Positions 17,789 to 28,791 of a stretch of 38,918 nucleotides of DNA are shown in pieces. This DNA is from Syntrophomonadaceae bacterium (GTDB lineage: Bacteria > Bacillota > DSM-12270 > Thermacetogeniales > Thermacetogeniaceae). How positions within the stretch are numbered: the stretch's first letter is position 1; every line of letters begins with the position of its first letter. A program made the position numbers and the translations under genes. The notes below the pieces were generated by a model. That model saw only the letters and a program-made list of their open reading frames with translations. It searched no databases and was not told the DNA's origin. Where the stretch lies: assembly GCA_012839645.1 (NCBI GenBank), contig DUMY01000166.1, forward strand, positions 1 to 38,918, written 5' to 3'.

Positions 17789-19093
17789 CTAATCAAACAC
17801 GGTCTGTTGATCAACCTCTGTCTGCAGAGACTCTAAAGCCCTTAGAACCAGTTTCCTGCGCAATTTTTTCTCTTCATCCTTGCTGAGAGCCGGGTTTCCC
17901 AGCGGGTGCGGTATAGCAACCGTGGGAACGATCCTGTTGGCACCAACAGTCAAGGATATAGGCACAACTGTACACATATGCGCTACAGGCAGACCAACTC
18001 TCTCGATTTCTTTGACCATCGTTGCACCGCAACGAGTACAGGTCCCTCAGGTGGAGGTCAGGATCACCGCATCCACCCCACTGGACTGCAGATCCTTTGC
18101 TATTTCAGCAGCAAATTTTTTGGCATTGGCCACAGAGGTGCCATTACCCACTGTTGAATACCAATATTCATACAAAGATCCAATTTCCCCTGCCTCTTCC
18201 ATCTCTTTGAGCACATCCACCGGAATAACCCTATCCAGATCCTCATTGGCATAAACGGGATCATACCCGCCGTGGGCTGTTTCACTGTTTTCAGAATTCA
18301 GGTCATCGATGCCCTGCAGGCTGTACCTGCCGTATTTGGATGCACTGGATGATTCGATATGGTCAGGATTTCCCTTAGGAACTGGTCCACCTGAGGAAAC
18401 AAGAGCAACTTTCGCTGTTCTGATATCTTTGATGGCCGGACTGGGATGCACCCGGTCAAAGACAGGCATGGTGTACTCAGTAGTGTACTCCTCACCTTTG
18501 AGTTTTTTGACCAACATCTCCATAGCACGCCTGGAGCCTCGCTCACCAGCGAACAGGTTCTTGCGGATGCCCCTGGGGATATAACCATCCTCCTCCGGAG
18601 TACCGATTTTTTCTCCCCGGGCAAGCTTTAAAGCCAGCTTTGCCATAGGCTTCACTGCTTTTCTCATTCCTGCTATGGAATTAGAGGTCTCCACTATATA
18701 AGCATATCTATGATACATATCCACACCTGGGTTTTCCGGATACATACCGGATACCACAGGAACACTCAGTCTTTCACTGACAGCCTTTGCCACTGCACCA
18801 CAAGCCATCCCGTAGCGGCCGGCATTGAAAGCTGGGCCACAGATAACCACATCCGGGCTGTACTCCTGGATCATAGCAGTAACTTCAGAGGTGGCGGTTT
18901 CCAGGTTTTCATTGAAATAGGTATCACCACAGACCACAGTTGCCTCTATTTCTGCGTCTGTACCGAAAGCCTGCCGGAAAGCCATCCCCGGTCCAACCAC
19001 ACCATCCCGAACCTCGGGTCGGTGGTCCGCCTTTTCTTCTCCGCCGATTCCTGCAAAAAACTGGTTGATGTAGTGTACTACTTTAATCGTCAC
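17789..19093 (-). CDS. grdB: Glycine reductase protein B, selenoprotein subunit (Sec349)
   Basis: 434 residues when the in-frame TGA at 18047-18049 is read as selenocysteine. Conceptual translation around it is TSTUGTCTRCGATMV, i.e. the family's U-x-x-C redox motif at residues 349-352. GrdB activates glycine as a Schiff base with the pyruvoyl group of GrdE and hands a carboxymethyl group to the Sec of GrdA. The N-terminus VVHYINQFFAGIGGEEKAD is diagnostic. GTG at 19093 follows AAGGGGGG by 8 nt. A hairpin of SECIS type starts 12 nt after the UGA. The total length matches the usual about 436. Ordinary gene callers would report two fragments, 18047-19093 and 17789-18019. Confidence 0.95.
18020..18034 (-). 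other. SECIS-like hairpin of grdB
   Basis: CGTTGC and GCAACG form a perfect 6-bp stem with loop GGT, starting 12 nt downstream of the UGA at 18047-18049 and flanked by an outer GACC/GGTC pairing. Distance and GGU loop agree with bacterial SECIS elements bound by SelB. Confidence 0.7.
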
Positions 19094-19119
19094 GGGATAT
19101 CCCCCCTTGTACGGGCTGT

Positions 19120-19566
19120 TTAATCTCCACGATACATTTTAACCTCATTAACGATCTCTTCCACATCCAAAACCATTTCCATCATACCGACCTGTTCATC
19201 ATAAACCGCAGGATCTATCTCCTCTTTTAATTCGAAAATGTGATACGCTTTGAGTCCCAACGGAACTCCTGCCAGTGGACCCGCAAATGCAGGATCACCC
19301 TGAGATACGGTTTCTGCTGCCATGCCGGAGGCTTCAGCCTCTCCGCCGCCCAGAACAATGATCAGATCATCCTTCCCGTATTTTTCAGCCAGGTCTTTGA
19401 TCCTTGACTGATTCTCTAGGTCCATGGCACCCGCTGCGGTTCAGACAAAGCACTCGGTAGTGGAAAAAACAATATCCGCAGCAGTAGCTTTAATACATTC
19501 TTCAATCGCCGGGCCCGGGATGCCATCGCGGTCGCCGAGGATAGCTACTTTTTTCCCTTCCAGCAT
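19120..19566 (-). CDS. grdA: Glycine reductase protein A (selenoprotein, Sec42)
   Basis: 148 residues when TGA at 19441-19443 is read as selenocysteine. The junction reads [23 protein letters not shown] with Cys39 and Sec42 is the GrdA redox motif. GrdA is the small carrier that receives the carboxymethyl group on Sec, and it is reduced again by thioredoxin after acetyl transfer to protein C. The N-terminus [23 protein letters not shown] is typical. ATG at 19566 has AGGGG 8 nt upstream. An ORF caller sees only the last 101 residues (19120-19425). It lies 33 bp after grdE and 26 bp before grdB. I could not draw a convincing SECIS stem for this UGA. Confidence 0.95.
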
Positions 19567-19599
19567 TTCCAAAACCCCTTTCCATTGTTAATTTTCTCT

Positions 19600-20886
19600 T
19601 TAGATTGTTGTGGCAGTTAAACAGCCAAATCCCAATTCATTTGTAGAACCTGTGATCACCTGAATTTCTGCAGTGATACTGCCATCTTCACCCAAACTGC
19701 CGGCAAAACCACCGGCAATAGTATCGGCAACCTCCTCGTAACCGATAACAGTTTTCATAGGCGGCAGTGTAATCACCTCATTGGCATTTCCTACAGAGAC
19801 AACAGCATCCCCATACTCGGTAGCATCAGCCAGAGACTGAGAGGCACCATCCTGCCCCGCGTACTCATCTGTGATCAGAACGGTTTTGATCCCCTTCTTT
19901 TCTATCTTGGAACAGTTCATTACCAGGTCTGCATCCGGATTGCCAAAACCCTCCTCAGAAATAATAACACCATCTGCACCCATAAACTCCACCAACTTGG
20001 CGGTCATATCTGAAGAACGCTCCTTATCGGAAAGTGTCACATTTTCATTGGTGATCACACAACCGATGAAATTGATGTCCTTTCCGTGACCTTGGTAAAG
20101 GTCGTAGATCACGGGGTTGTTCTGGTGAATATAAGTGGGATTTTTGTCACATGCAGATACACAGTTGCCGCTGACAACAGCACCATCCATTATCTCTGTA
20201 GGATAAATAAGGGTAGGTATGATTTCTTTAGCGTCCACTCCATATACATAGGTATTGTGGAGCAACCCCTGTGTCTGCAGCATGTAAACATAAGCAACCT
20301 TAGGCAGGTCCGGGTATTCGTGTACCTGTTCCAGCAGCGGTTTTGTTTCGAAAACCTCAATAAAATCAGGCTTCAGGTTTTGCGCGGCCTTGCCCAGATA
20401 CTCAGCTGCCCTGAAACCAGCCATTCTTACTACAGCTTCATGTTCATGCTGATGCAGCCCCTCAACGGGATCGATCTTTACTACAACATTCATGGTTTTA
20501 GAAAAAGGTGTATACTCGGCACCTGGGCCGGACATATCGATCACACCCTCCTGAAAGCCGACTATCTTCCCGGTGGTCACTACAGCCGCACCTTTCAGTA
20601 CATGGGTGCACCCTTCCCCAACAGTATCCACTTTGCTTGTAAAGCCAGGGAAAACCCCGCCCTTTCCGGAAACCTTAACCCGGGGTTCGATCACATCTTT
20701 GACAGGGATAATCCTTATTTCCTCGCCGGGTTTTGCTAAATAAACTTCCACTGAAGCAATACTCTCATCATCACCGGCAACCTGGGCAAGCTCATCCTTA
20801 TTTACGATGAGAACCCCGTTCTTGACTTCGGTTTTTGCACCAAATTGAACATCCTTGACTAAAATACTGCCAACTTCTAAACGCAA
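19600..20886 (-). CDS. grdE: Glycine reductase protein B, GrdE pro-protein (pyruvoyl precursor)
   Basis: 428 residues, exactly the usual family length. GrdE is made as a pro-protein that is cleaved before a Cys, which becomes a pyruvoyl group; the two chains plus GrdB make the glycine-specific protein B. The site is visible as VVSGNCVSACDK, with cleavage expected between Asn241 and Cys242. TTG at 20886 was preferred to GTG at 20895: it gives MRLEVGSILVKDVQFG, matching the family start, has GGGG 7-8 nt upstream, and places the processed residue at 242 as in Clostridium sticklandii as I recall. It follows trxA by 27 bp. Confidence 0.94.
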   Translation of the reverse strand: MRLEVGSILVKDVQFGAKTEVKNGVLIVNKDELAQVAGDDESIASVEVYLAKPGEEIRIIPVKDVIEPRVKVSGKGGVFPGFTSKVDTVGEGCTHVLKGAAVVTTGKIVGFQEGVIDMSGPGAEYTPFSKTMNVVVKIDPVEGLHQHEHEAVVRMAGFRAAEYLGKAAQNLKPDFIEVFETKPLLEQVHEYPDLPKVAYVYMLQTQGLLHNTYVYGVDAKEIIPTLIYPTEIMDGAVVSGNCVSACDKNPTYIHQNNPVIYDLYQGHGKDINFIGCVITNENVTLSDKERSSDMTAKLVEFMGADGVIISEEGFGNPDADLVMNCSKIEKKGIKTVLITDEYAGQDGASQSLADATEYGDAVVSVGNANEVITLPPMKTVIGYEEVADTIAGGFAGSLGEDGSITAEIQVITGSTNELGFGCLTATTI

Positions 20887-20913
20887 TTCATCCACCCCTT
20901 CCCATCGGGTTTT

Positions 20914-21228
20914 CTAGATGAGCTCCTGGAGTTTATTCTCCACCTCTTCCATGGAAAATTCTTTGCTGAACTCAGCCACCTTTTCTCCATCTTTGTAAAA
21001 AACGATGGTAGGAAGCCCTAAAACCTTTTGACTGATGGCTAATCTTCTGTTGCCACCGGTATCGAGCTTACAAAACTTCGCCTTGCTTTCATATTTGGTA
21101 GCTAATTCTTCCACCTCAGGCATTATGGCTTTACAGGGCTCACATTTCTGACTCCAAAAATCCACCACAACAATTCCCTGGTGTTGGAGTACTTCAGCTT
21201 CAAAATTTTCCTTATCAACAGCTAGCAA
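20914..21228 (-). CDS. trxA: Thioredoxin with CEPC active site
   Basis: 104 residues, a complete thioredoxin: VVVDFWSQKCEPCKAIMPEVEELA with Cys29 and Cys32, and cis-Pro in GLPTIVFYKDG. The motif is K-CEPC rather than W-CGPC. Thioredoxins that serve glycine reductase in Clostridium sticklandii and C. litorale also have non-canonical residues here (from memory GCEPC and GCVPC), so this is probably the dedicated reductant of GrdA. TTG at 21228 overlaps the trxB stop by 7 bp and has AGGGGG 8 nt upstream, implying translational coupling. A Gly-to-Glu change between the cysteines is expected to alter the redox potential. Confidence 0.9.
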   Translation of the reverse strand: MLAVDKENFEAEVLQHQGIVVVDFWSQKCEPCKAIMPEVEELATKYESKAKFCKLDTGGNRRLAISQKVLGLPTIVFYKDGEKVAEFSKEFSMEEVENKLQELI

Positions 21229-22469
21229 TGACTTAACCCCCTCGTATATTTGTTTAGAGCCTCAATTTGCTCTTTGACATCCGAAGCAGTGATCTCCCCG
21301 GAACTCCTAGCAACCACTTCACCGTTAACAAAAAACAAAACAGCAGGAATGCTTGTGACGTGATAGCGCTTATTAGTCATCTCACTTCTTGAAACATCGA
21401 TCTTCACCAATTTAATATTATCTCCCAGCTCTTGAACCACCTTCTCCAAACAGGCTACCGCGGCAATACTGTCTTCGTTCATAGGTGACCAGAAAACAGT
21501 GATGACAACTCCCGCAAAATCTAAAACCTGTTTTTTTAAGAATTCCTCTTCTGCTAAATATCTTTCAGCAGCCACCGCGGCAACCGCACCATCAGCAGCA
21601 GCTGTCACTACCTGCCTCAAGTATTTCACCCGTGCATCCCCTACGGCGTAGACACCAGGAGCTGAGGTTTCCATTCTCTCATTGGTAATAATATATCCCT
21701 TTTCGTCCAACACAACCTCGTCCTGTAGGAAACCTGTGTTGGGAACTGTTCCCACGAAAAAGAATACACCATTTGTCTCTATTTCGCTCAACTTCCCGGT
21801 TTTGAGGTTTTTGATGGCGACTTTTTCCACAATGCCGTCCCCTTTAACCTCTTCCAGCACAGAAGACCAGATCCAATGGATTTTGGGGTTTGAAAACGCC
21901 CTTTCAGCACTGAGTTTATTGCAGTCAAGAATACCCTGATCATGAATAACAATCATCGATACCTTACTGGCAAATTTCGTCAAATAGATGGCTTCTTCCA
22001 CAGCAGCATCCCCACTGCCAACTACAACCACATCCAGATCCTCAAAAAAATCCGCATCACAGGTGGCACAGTAAGAAACACCCTTGCCGATAAAGTCTTT
22101 TTCACCCTTAATATTTAGGGATCTGGGATGTGCCCCACTGGCCAGCACCAACGCTCTCGCCCTGTATTCAGTTCCACTCTTGGTGACAACAACTTTAGTT
22201 TCCCCGCTCAAATTTATATCTACTACTTCCTCTTTCTTAATGTCTGCTCCAAAATCCCTGGCATGTTCTGCCATGGCTTTCATTAAGCCTGGCCCTGTGG
22301 TCCCGCCAGGAAAACCCGGGTAGTTTTCCAGCTCTTCAGTAGTTGCAGCCTGACCTCCGGGGCTTCCTTTTTCCAAAATCACAGTTTTCAGGCGCGCCCT
22401 GGCTCCATAAATTCCTGCTGCCAGCCCAGCAGGGCCTCCGCCAATGATCAGCAGATCATAGATTCCCAT
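21222..22469 (-). CDS. trxB: Thioredoxin reductase with C-terminal degenerate thioredoxin domain
   Basis: 415 residues, about 100 longer than ordinary TrxB. Residues 1-315 are a flavin thioredoxin reductase: GGGPAGLAAGIYGAR (FAD), YCATCDAD (redox Cys134/Cys137), VVVVGSGDAAVEEA (nicotinamide nucleotide fold, 147-160) and VYAVGDAR (FAD). The basic HRRxxxR motif that binds the 2'-phosphate of NADPH is absent; IHDQGILDCNK stands there, so NADH or another donor is possible. Residues about 318-412 have a thioredoxin fold (VVITVFWSPMNEDS, SIPAVLFFVNG with cis-Pro) in which the CxxC is replaced by SPMN, so this domain cannot do dithiol exchange. First gene of the grd operon; ATG at 22469 follows AAAGGATG. 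It reduces the thioredoxin encoded next to it. Confidence 0.92.
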   Translation of the reverse strand: MGIYDLLIIGGGPAGLAAGIYGARARLKTVILEKGSPGGQAATTEELENYPGFPGGTTGPGLMKAMAEHARDFGADIKKEEVVDINLSGETKVVVTKSGTEYRARALVLASGAHPRSLNIKGEKDFIGKGVSYCATCDADFFEDLDVVVVGSGDAAVEEAIYLTKFASKVSMIVIHDQGILDCNKLSAERAFSNPKIHWIWSSVLEEVKGDGIVEKVAIKNLKTGKLSEIETNGVFFFVGTVPNTGFLQDEVVLDEKGYIITNERMETSAPGVYAVGDARVKYLRQVVTAAADGAVAAVAAERYLAEEEFLKKQVLDFAGVVITVFWSPMNEDSIAAVACLEKVVQELGDNIKLVKIDVSRSEMTNKRYHVTSIPAVLFFVNGEVVARSSGEITASDVKEQIEALNKYTRGLSHC

Positions 22470-22593
22470 AAACTCACATCCTTTAAAGGTTTATCCTGGC
22501 ACAACTGCTCTTGCAGCAGCCTAAGTGTTTCTCAGCTCTACTGCTCCTACGGCTGCAACAGCCAAAAGCTATAGCCACAACGAATAACCATAT
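22470..22593 (-). other. Leader between riboswitch terminator and trxB
   Basis: 124 nt without a gene. Contains a short perfect hairpin (GGCTGTTGCAGCC) and several AGCAG/CTGCT complementary words, which could form secondary structure in the read-through transcript. The only clear signal is the AAAGGATG ribosome binding site of trxB. Confidence 0.4.
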
Positions 22594-22633
22594 ATAAAAA
22601 CAGGACACAGGGAGATGTTTTCCCCATGCCCTG
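22594..22633 (-). terminator. Rho-independent terminator overlapping the riboswitch 3' side
   Basis: On the minus strand CAGGGCATGGGGA pairs with TCCCTGTGTCCTG (13 bp including three G-U pairs, 7-nt loop), followed by TTTTTATATA. Its 5' arm begins with the CAGGGCA that would close P1 of the aptamer, so terminator and ligand-bound aptamer exclude each other: an ON switch. Confidence 0.82.
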
Positions 22634-22713
22634 TATTATACCTGAGGGTTTCGCCTCTTATTAGGCTTACCTTTCAGCATCTCCTGCGTGCAAGGGAGAC
22701 TGTCCCCAGTGCA
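22627..22713 (-). ncRNA. Glycine-riboswitch-like aptamer, single and divergent
   Basis: Minus strand, 87 nt. It fits the gcvT/glycine aptamer plan: P1 TGCACTG with CAGGGCA (6 of 7 pairs), the GGGGAC segment, hairpin TCTCC/GGAGA, then GCTGAAAGGTAAGCC (compare GCCGAAGGGGCAAGCC), a GCC/GGC hairpin and GAAACCCTCAGGTATAA (compare GAAACTCTCAGGTAAAA). Deviations are CTGAAAGG for CCGAAGG and TAATACAGG for AAAGGACAG. I see only one aptamer, not the usual tandem pair. It lies upstream of trxB-trxA-grdEABCDX; glycine-induced expression of glycine reductase would make sense. Upstream TTTACT-17-TGGAAT is a weak promoter candidate. Confidence 0.7.
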
Positions 22714-22769
22714 TGCCATAATGGCATCCTGGCAACACTATTCCACCCTTAAATAATTAACCAGTAAAA

Positions 22770-22796
22770 AGATCACGGGATCCGTCCCCCTGATCT
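22770..22796 (-). repeat. 27-bp REP-like palindrome, copy 3 (possible pdxS terminator)
   Basis: AGATCA...TGATCT with core GGGGGACGG, located 10 bp after the pdxS stop codon. On the minus strand it continues with TTTT, so this copy can also act as an intrinsic terminator for pdxS. Confidence 0.75.
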
Positions 22797-22806
22797 TTCG
22801 ATCTCT

Positions 22807-23697
22807 TTAGTCTCCACCTCTTCCGGCCAGGCGCTCCTCCGGTGCCATACTGGAGATTTCCAGACCCTGCATGGCCTCACCCAACCCCCGGGAAACATCA
22901 ACCAACACCTGGGGATCATTATGGTTTTTTACAGCAGCCACAATAGCTTTCGCCCTGGGAGCCGGGTCAGCAGATTTAAAGATACCTGAACCAACGAATA
23001 CCCCGTCAGCTCCAAGCTGCATCATTAAAGCAGCATCAGCTGGGGTTGCCACTCCACCCGCCGCAAAGTTGACAACGGGTAGCTCACCCGCTAAAGCAAC
23101 CTCTTTTAATAATTCATAGGGTGCTCCCAATTTCTTGGCCGCGGACATCAATTCTTCTGCAGGAAGTCCTTTCACCCACCTGATACCGTCCTGAACTGTT
23201 CTCATGTGGCGCACAGCCTCTACAATATTTCCAGTCCCTGCCTCACCTTTCGTCCGAATCATGGCCGCCCCTTCTCCGATCCTGCGCAGGGCCTCACCGA
23301 GATCCCTGGCACCACAGACAAAAGGCACCTGAAAACCGTGTTTATCGATGTGATACTCCTCATCTGCAGGAGTGAGAACTTCACTCTCATCAATAAAATC
23401 CACACCAAGCGATTCCAGGATCTGAGCTTCAACAAAATGACCAATCCGCACCTTAGCCATCACAGGTATGGTTACAGTATCCATGATCCCTGAGATAATA
23501 TCAGGATCGGCCATCCGTGCAACTCCCCCTGATGCCCGGATATCGGCAGGAACGCGCTCCAGGGCCATTACTGCGCAGGCCCCCGCTTCCTCGGCGATCT
23601 TTGCCTGCTCAGGTGTGGTCACATCCATGATCACACCACCCTTGAACTTCTCCAGTAGTTCCCTGGTTGTATTACTGGTTCGTTTCTCACCCAGCAT
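22807..23697 (-). CDS. pdxS: Pyridoxal 5'-phosphate synthase lyase subunit
   Basis: 296 residues, near the family length. PdxS builds PLP from ribose-5-phosphate, glyceraldehyde-3-phosphate and ammonia supplied by the glutaminase PdxT. Visible motifs are [41 protein letters not shown], the catalytic-lysine strand [51 protein letters not shown] and [21 protein letters not shown] at 23697 was chosen over GTG at 23703 because AAAGGA lies 7 nt upstream of it. No pdxT follows; a terminator-like repeat and the grd riboswitch do. PLP serves the class V aminotransferase downstream, so the location is coherent even without pdxT. Confidence 0.95.
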   Translation of the reverse strand: MLGEKRTSNTTRELLEKFKGGVIMDVTTPEQAKIAEEAGACAVMALERVPADIRASGGVARMADPDIISGIMDTVTIPVMAKVRIGHFVEAQILESLGVDFIDESEVLTPADEEYHIDKHGFQVPFVCGARDLGEALRRIGEGAAMIRTKGEAGTGNIVEAVRHMRTVQDGIRWVKGLPAEELMSAAKKLGAPYELLKEVALAGELPVVNFAAGGVATPADAALMMQLGADGVFVGSGIFKSADPAPRAKAIVAAVKNHNDPQVLVDVSRGLGEAMQGLEISSMAPEERLAGRGGD

Positions 23698-23772
23698 AAC
23701 CACGTCCTTTCCAATAAAAACATTTCATATGCTTTATTCTACTTTAACTATCAAAAAGTAGCAATAGTTGCT

Positions 23773-26220
23773 TTAATCAACCTTCTCCACATCATCGATG
23801 CTGGCCGGTGGAACTTTTGCCATAGCAACAACCCGATCTCCTTTATCCAAACGCATCAACCGCACGCCCTGGGTATTGCGTCCCTGAAGAGCGATTTCCT
23901 TGACCGAGATGCGAATAATGATATCATCGCTGCTGATCAAAAGAATTTCGTCGCGGTCATCAACGACCTTAACCCCCACCAAATGGCCATTACGGTCGGT
24001 AACATTAAGGGTGATAATTCCCTTTCCACCCCGTCTCTGGAGCCGGTACTCTTTTATATCAGTGCGTTTTCCATAGCCTTTTTCTGTAACCACAAGTATC
24101 TGTCCATCTTTGCCCAAACGCTCCATTCCCACCACCTGATCATCGCCATCCAATCGGATCCCGATGACACCGGTTGCAGTCCTGCCCATGGGTCTTACAT
24201 CCTCTTCATTGAAGCAAATGGCTTGCCCATTTTTGGTAACCAGTGTGATGTCGCATTTTCCCTCGGTAAGCCGTACATCAATCAGTTCATCATTGGGGCG
24301 CAGGTTTAGTGCGATGATCCCATCCTTTCTGACGGAATCATAATCGCTTAATACACCCTTCTTTACGATCCCCTGCCTGGTGGCCATGAACAGATATTTA
24401 TCGCTGGTGAACTCCCTCAACGGGATCACAGCAGTCACCAGTTCATCACCATCAAGGGGAATAAGATTAACCAGGGCTGTCCCTTTTGCCTGCCTTGAGC
24501 CTTCCGGGATTTCATAGATTTTGACGCGATAGACCTTGCCACGGCTGGTAAAGAAGAGCATAAAGCTGTGGGTGGAAGCCACAAACAACTGCTCCACCAG
24601 ATCCTCATCCTTTGTGGTTAATGCAGTTATACCCCTACCCCCACGGTGTTGGCCGCGGTAGGTATTGACCGGAATTCTCTTGATATAGCCGCGCCTCGTC
24701 AAGGTGACGACAACATCCTCCTCCGGAATAATATCTTCATCGCTGACCTCGGGGTCCCTGTTTGTGATCACAGTTTTGCGGTAATCGCCAAATTTTTCCT
24801 TGACTTCTAATAGCTCTTTCCGCACTACACCCCGCAGCAGTTTCTCTTGGGATAGGAGTTTATTTAAATAGCTGATTCTATCTTCGAGTTCTTTCTTCTC
24901 ATCTAAAAGCTTATTTCGCTCTAATCCTGTCAAACGCCGCAGGCGCATATCTAATATGGCCTGTGCCTGCTTCTCGCTCAATTCAAAATTCTGTATCAGC
25001 CCTTGGCGGGCCTCAGCTTCCGTCTGTGAAGACCTGATCAGATTGATCACTTCATCGATATGATCGAGAGCAATAACCAATCCATCAACAATGTGCAGGC
25101 GATCCATAGCACGCTGCCGTTGATACTGTGCCCTGCGCCGCACCACTGTAATCTGGTGCTGTAAGTAGTACTCCAGGACCTCCTTTAGATTAAGGAGACG
25201 CGGCTGCCCATCTACCAAAGCGATCATGATCACACCGAAAGTATCCTGCAGTCTGGTGTGCTTATACAGTCTGTTTAATACCACATAAGGAATGGCATCT
25301 TTTTTTAATTCTATTACTACCCGCATTCCGGTGCGGTCCGATTCATCCCTAAGATCGCTTATTCCTTCGATCTTTTTGTCCCGTACCAGTTCTGCAATCT
25401 TTTCAATCAGTCGGGCCTTGTTCACCTGATAAGGAAGTTCGGTGATTGCAATCCGGCTGCGGTTACCCTGGCCATTTTCTATCTCCGCCCTCCCTCTCAT
25501 AATCACCGAACCGCGACCTGTCGTATAGGCCTTCTTAATACCATCCCTACCGAGAATAAAACCTCCGGAAGGGAAGTCGGGTCCGGGAATATGCTCCATG
25601 AGGTCTTCGATAGTTGCCTCTGGGTGATCGATAAGATAAATTAATCCGCTGATTACTTCACTTAGGTTGTGCGGGGGGATATTAGTAGCCATCCCCACCG
25701 CGATCCCTGCTGATCCATTGACCAACAGGTTTGGATACCTGCTGGGCAAAACAGATGGCTCCTTCAGGGATTCGTCATAATTAGGAACAAAATCCACAGT
25801 ATCCTGTTCGATATCTGCCAGCAGTTGCAGTGAAATACGTTCCAAACGAACCTCTGTATAACGCATGGCCGCCGGAGAATCCCCATCAATGGAGCCGAAG
25901 TTGCCGTGCCCATCTACAAGTGGATAGCGGCAGGAAAAATCCTGGGCCATTCGTACCAGGGCATCGTAAACTGCAGAATCTCCATGTGGATGGTAACGCG
26001 CCAATACATTACCCACAACCACAGCACTCTTTTTATGGGGTTTATTATGTGTCATCCCCTCATCATACATGGCATAGAGAATCCGCCTTTGTACAGGCTT
26101 GAGCCCGTCCCGCACATCCGGGAGAGCACGCCCGACAATCACACTCATGGCGTAATCCATATATGATTTTTTAACCTCTTCATTGATATCTATTGGGAGA
26201 ACCGAACCATGTGTCGGCAA
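23773..26220 (-). CDS. gyrA: DNA gyrase subunit A
   Basis: 815 residues. ATP-dependent negative supercoiling with GyrB. The winged-helix active site shows [11 protein letters not shown] with catalytic Tyr121, and the quinolone-determining [17 protein letters not shown] has the sensitive-type Ser82 and Asp86. The C-terminal beta-pinwheel contains the GyrA box QRRGGKG, which separates gyrase from topoisomerase IV. TTG at 26220 lies 6 nt after AAGGAGGAG, so the rare start is well supported. It lies downstream of gyrB on the same strand with 299 bp between them, including a terminator-like hairpin, so it may have its own promoter, which I could not locate. Confidence 0.97.
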   Translation of the reverse strand: MPTHGSVLPIDINEEVKKSYMDYAMSVIVGRALPDVRDGLKPVQRRILYAMYDEGMTHNKPHKKSAVVVGNVLARYHPHGDSAVYDALVRMAQDFSCRYPLVDGHGNFGSIDGDSPAAMRYTEVRLERISLQLLADIEQDTVDFVPNYDESLKEPSVLPSRYPNLLVNGSAGIAVGMATNIPPHNLSEVISGLIYLIDHPEATIEDLMEHIPGPDFPSGGFILGRDGIKKAYTTGRGSVIMRGRAEIENGQGNRSRIAITELPYQVNKARLIEKIAELVRDKKIEGISDLRDESDRTGMRVVIELKKDAIPYVVLNRLYKHTRLQDTFGVIMIALVDGQPRLLNLKEVLEYYLQHQITVVRRRAQYQRQRAMDRLHIVDGLVIALDHIDEVINLIRSSQTEAEARQGLIQNFELSEKQAQAILDMRLRRLTGLERNKLLDEKKELEDRISYLNKLLSQEKLLRGVVRKELLEVKEKFGDYRKTVITNRDPEVSDEDIIPEEDVVVTLTRRGYIKRIPVNTYRGQHRGGRGITALTTKDEDLVEQLFVASTHSFMLFFTSRGKVYRVKIYEIPEGSRQAKGTALVNLIPLDGDELVTAVIPLREFTSDKYLFMATRQGIVKKGVLSDYDSVRKDGIIALNLRPNDELIDVRLTEGKCDITLVTKNGQAICFNEEDVRPMGRTATGVIGIRLDGDDQVVGMERLGKDGQILVVTEKGYGKRTDIKEYRLQRRGGKGIITLNVTDRNGHLVGVKVVDDRDEILLISSDDIIIRISVKEIALQGRNTQGVRLMRLDKGDRVVAMAKVPPASIDDVEKVD

Positions 26221-26519
26221 TCATATCTCCTCCTTGTACATAATTCTAATATATTATAAACCTGTCAAAACAGATTGCCAAATTTTTTATCACCGGTGGG
26301 TTACGCTTAAAACCGCCCCGTCTATGCAATTATTCCCTATTTATCACCTGGTTAACAATACCAGGCACCTACCCCCAAGGCAATACTAACGGATCCCGCT
26401 TATTGTACAGTATAGTATGGCTAACGGGATCCGCTTTGGTTGATGGCTGCGCTAGAGATTGGGTGTCATAAAAATACAACAGAAACCGCTCCCAGTCATC
26501 CTTCGGTAGCGGTCAACCC
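26221..26519. other. gyrB-gyrA intergenic region
   Basis: 299 bp without a gene. It has a hairpin after gyrB (26485-26513) and a 9-bp inverted pair, CGGATCCCG at about 26389 and CGGGATCCG at about 26425, each inside a near-repeat CTAACGG(G)ATCC-CGCTT. A GTATAGTATGG word between them could be a -10. Nothing else recognised. Confidence 0.5.
26485..26513 (-). terminator. Terminator-like hairpin after gyrB
   Basis: Minus strand ACCGCTACC pairs with GGGAGCGGT (8 of 9), followed by a T-rich tract (TTTCTGTTGTATTTTT). It starts 7 nt after the gyrB stop. Confidence 0.5.
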
Positions 26520-28514
<1,995 letters not shown>

Positions 28515-28529
28515 TTAAGGAAAATATTA

Positions 28530-28775
28530 TCAATAAGTGCCCCTAGCCCTTTTGACAAGTGTTGCCGTAGAAATAGGGGAATAAAACACTTTATCCCTTG
28601 TTATTATAATACTTCTATTATTTATTTTGCTGCTTACATAAACAACCTGCTTATCCCATGACGCAAAAACCAAATACTCTTCGGTCGCCTCTGTTTGGTT
28701 ACCCGATTCCATGTCTATAATCATTACCAGTTCCTCTAAAGGAATCATCATTTCGTTACCAATATGCAGATACAT
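28530..28775 (-). CDS. remB: RemB-type DUF370 protein
   Basis: 81 residues. DUF370 family; in B. subtilis the gene between recF and gyrB (yaaB/remB) affects extracellular matrix gene expression, and the related RemA binds DNA as a ring. Seen are MYLHIGNEMMIPLEELVMIID at the start, FASWDKQVVYVSSKI and SIIITRDKVFYSPISTATLVKR. ATG at 28775 has AAGGAGG 7 nt upstream; an in-frame start at 28826 would lie inside recF and lacks support. It begins 16 bp after the recF stop, so the two are co-transcribed. Function in this organism is inferred only from position and family. Confidence 0.85.
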   Translation of the reverse strand: MYLHIGNEMMIPLEELVMIIDMESGNQTEATEEYLVFASWDKQVVYVSSKINNRSIIITRDKVFYSPISTATLVKRARGTY

Positions 28776-28791
28776 GAAGCAACCTCCTTTT

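Noticed and set aside
18020..18034. The hairpin behind the grdB UGA as a terminator
   Set aside because: No U-run follows and it lies within the coding sequence at SECIS distance.
17789..19566. grdA and grdB as frameshifted or nonsense pseudogenes
   Set aside because: The internal stops are UGA in frame, at the exact selenocysteine positions of both families, with intact sequence on both sides.
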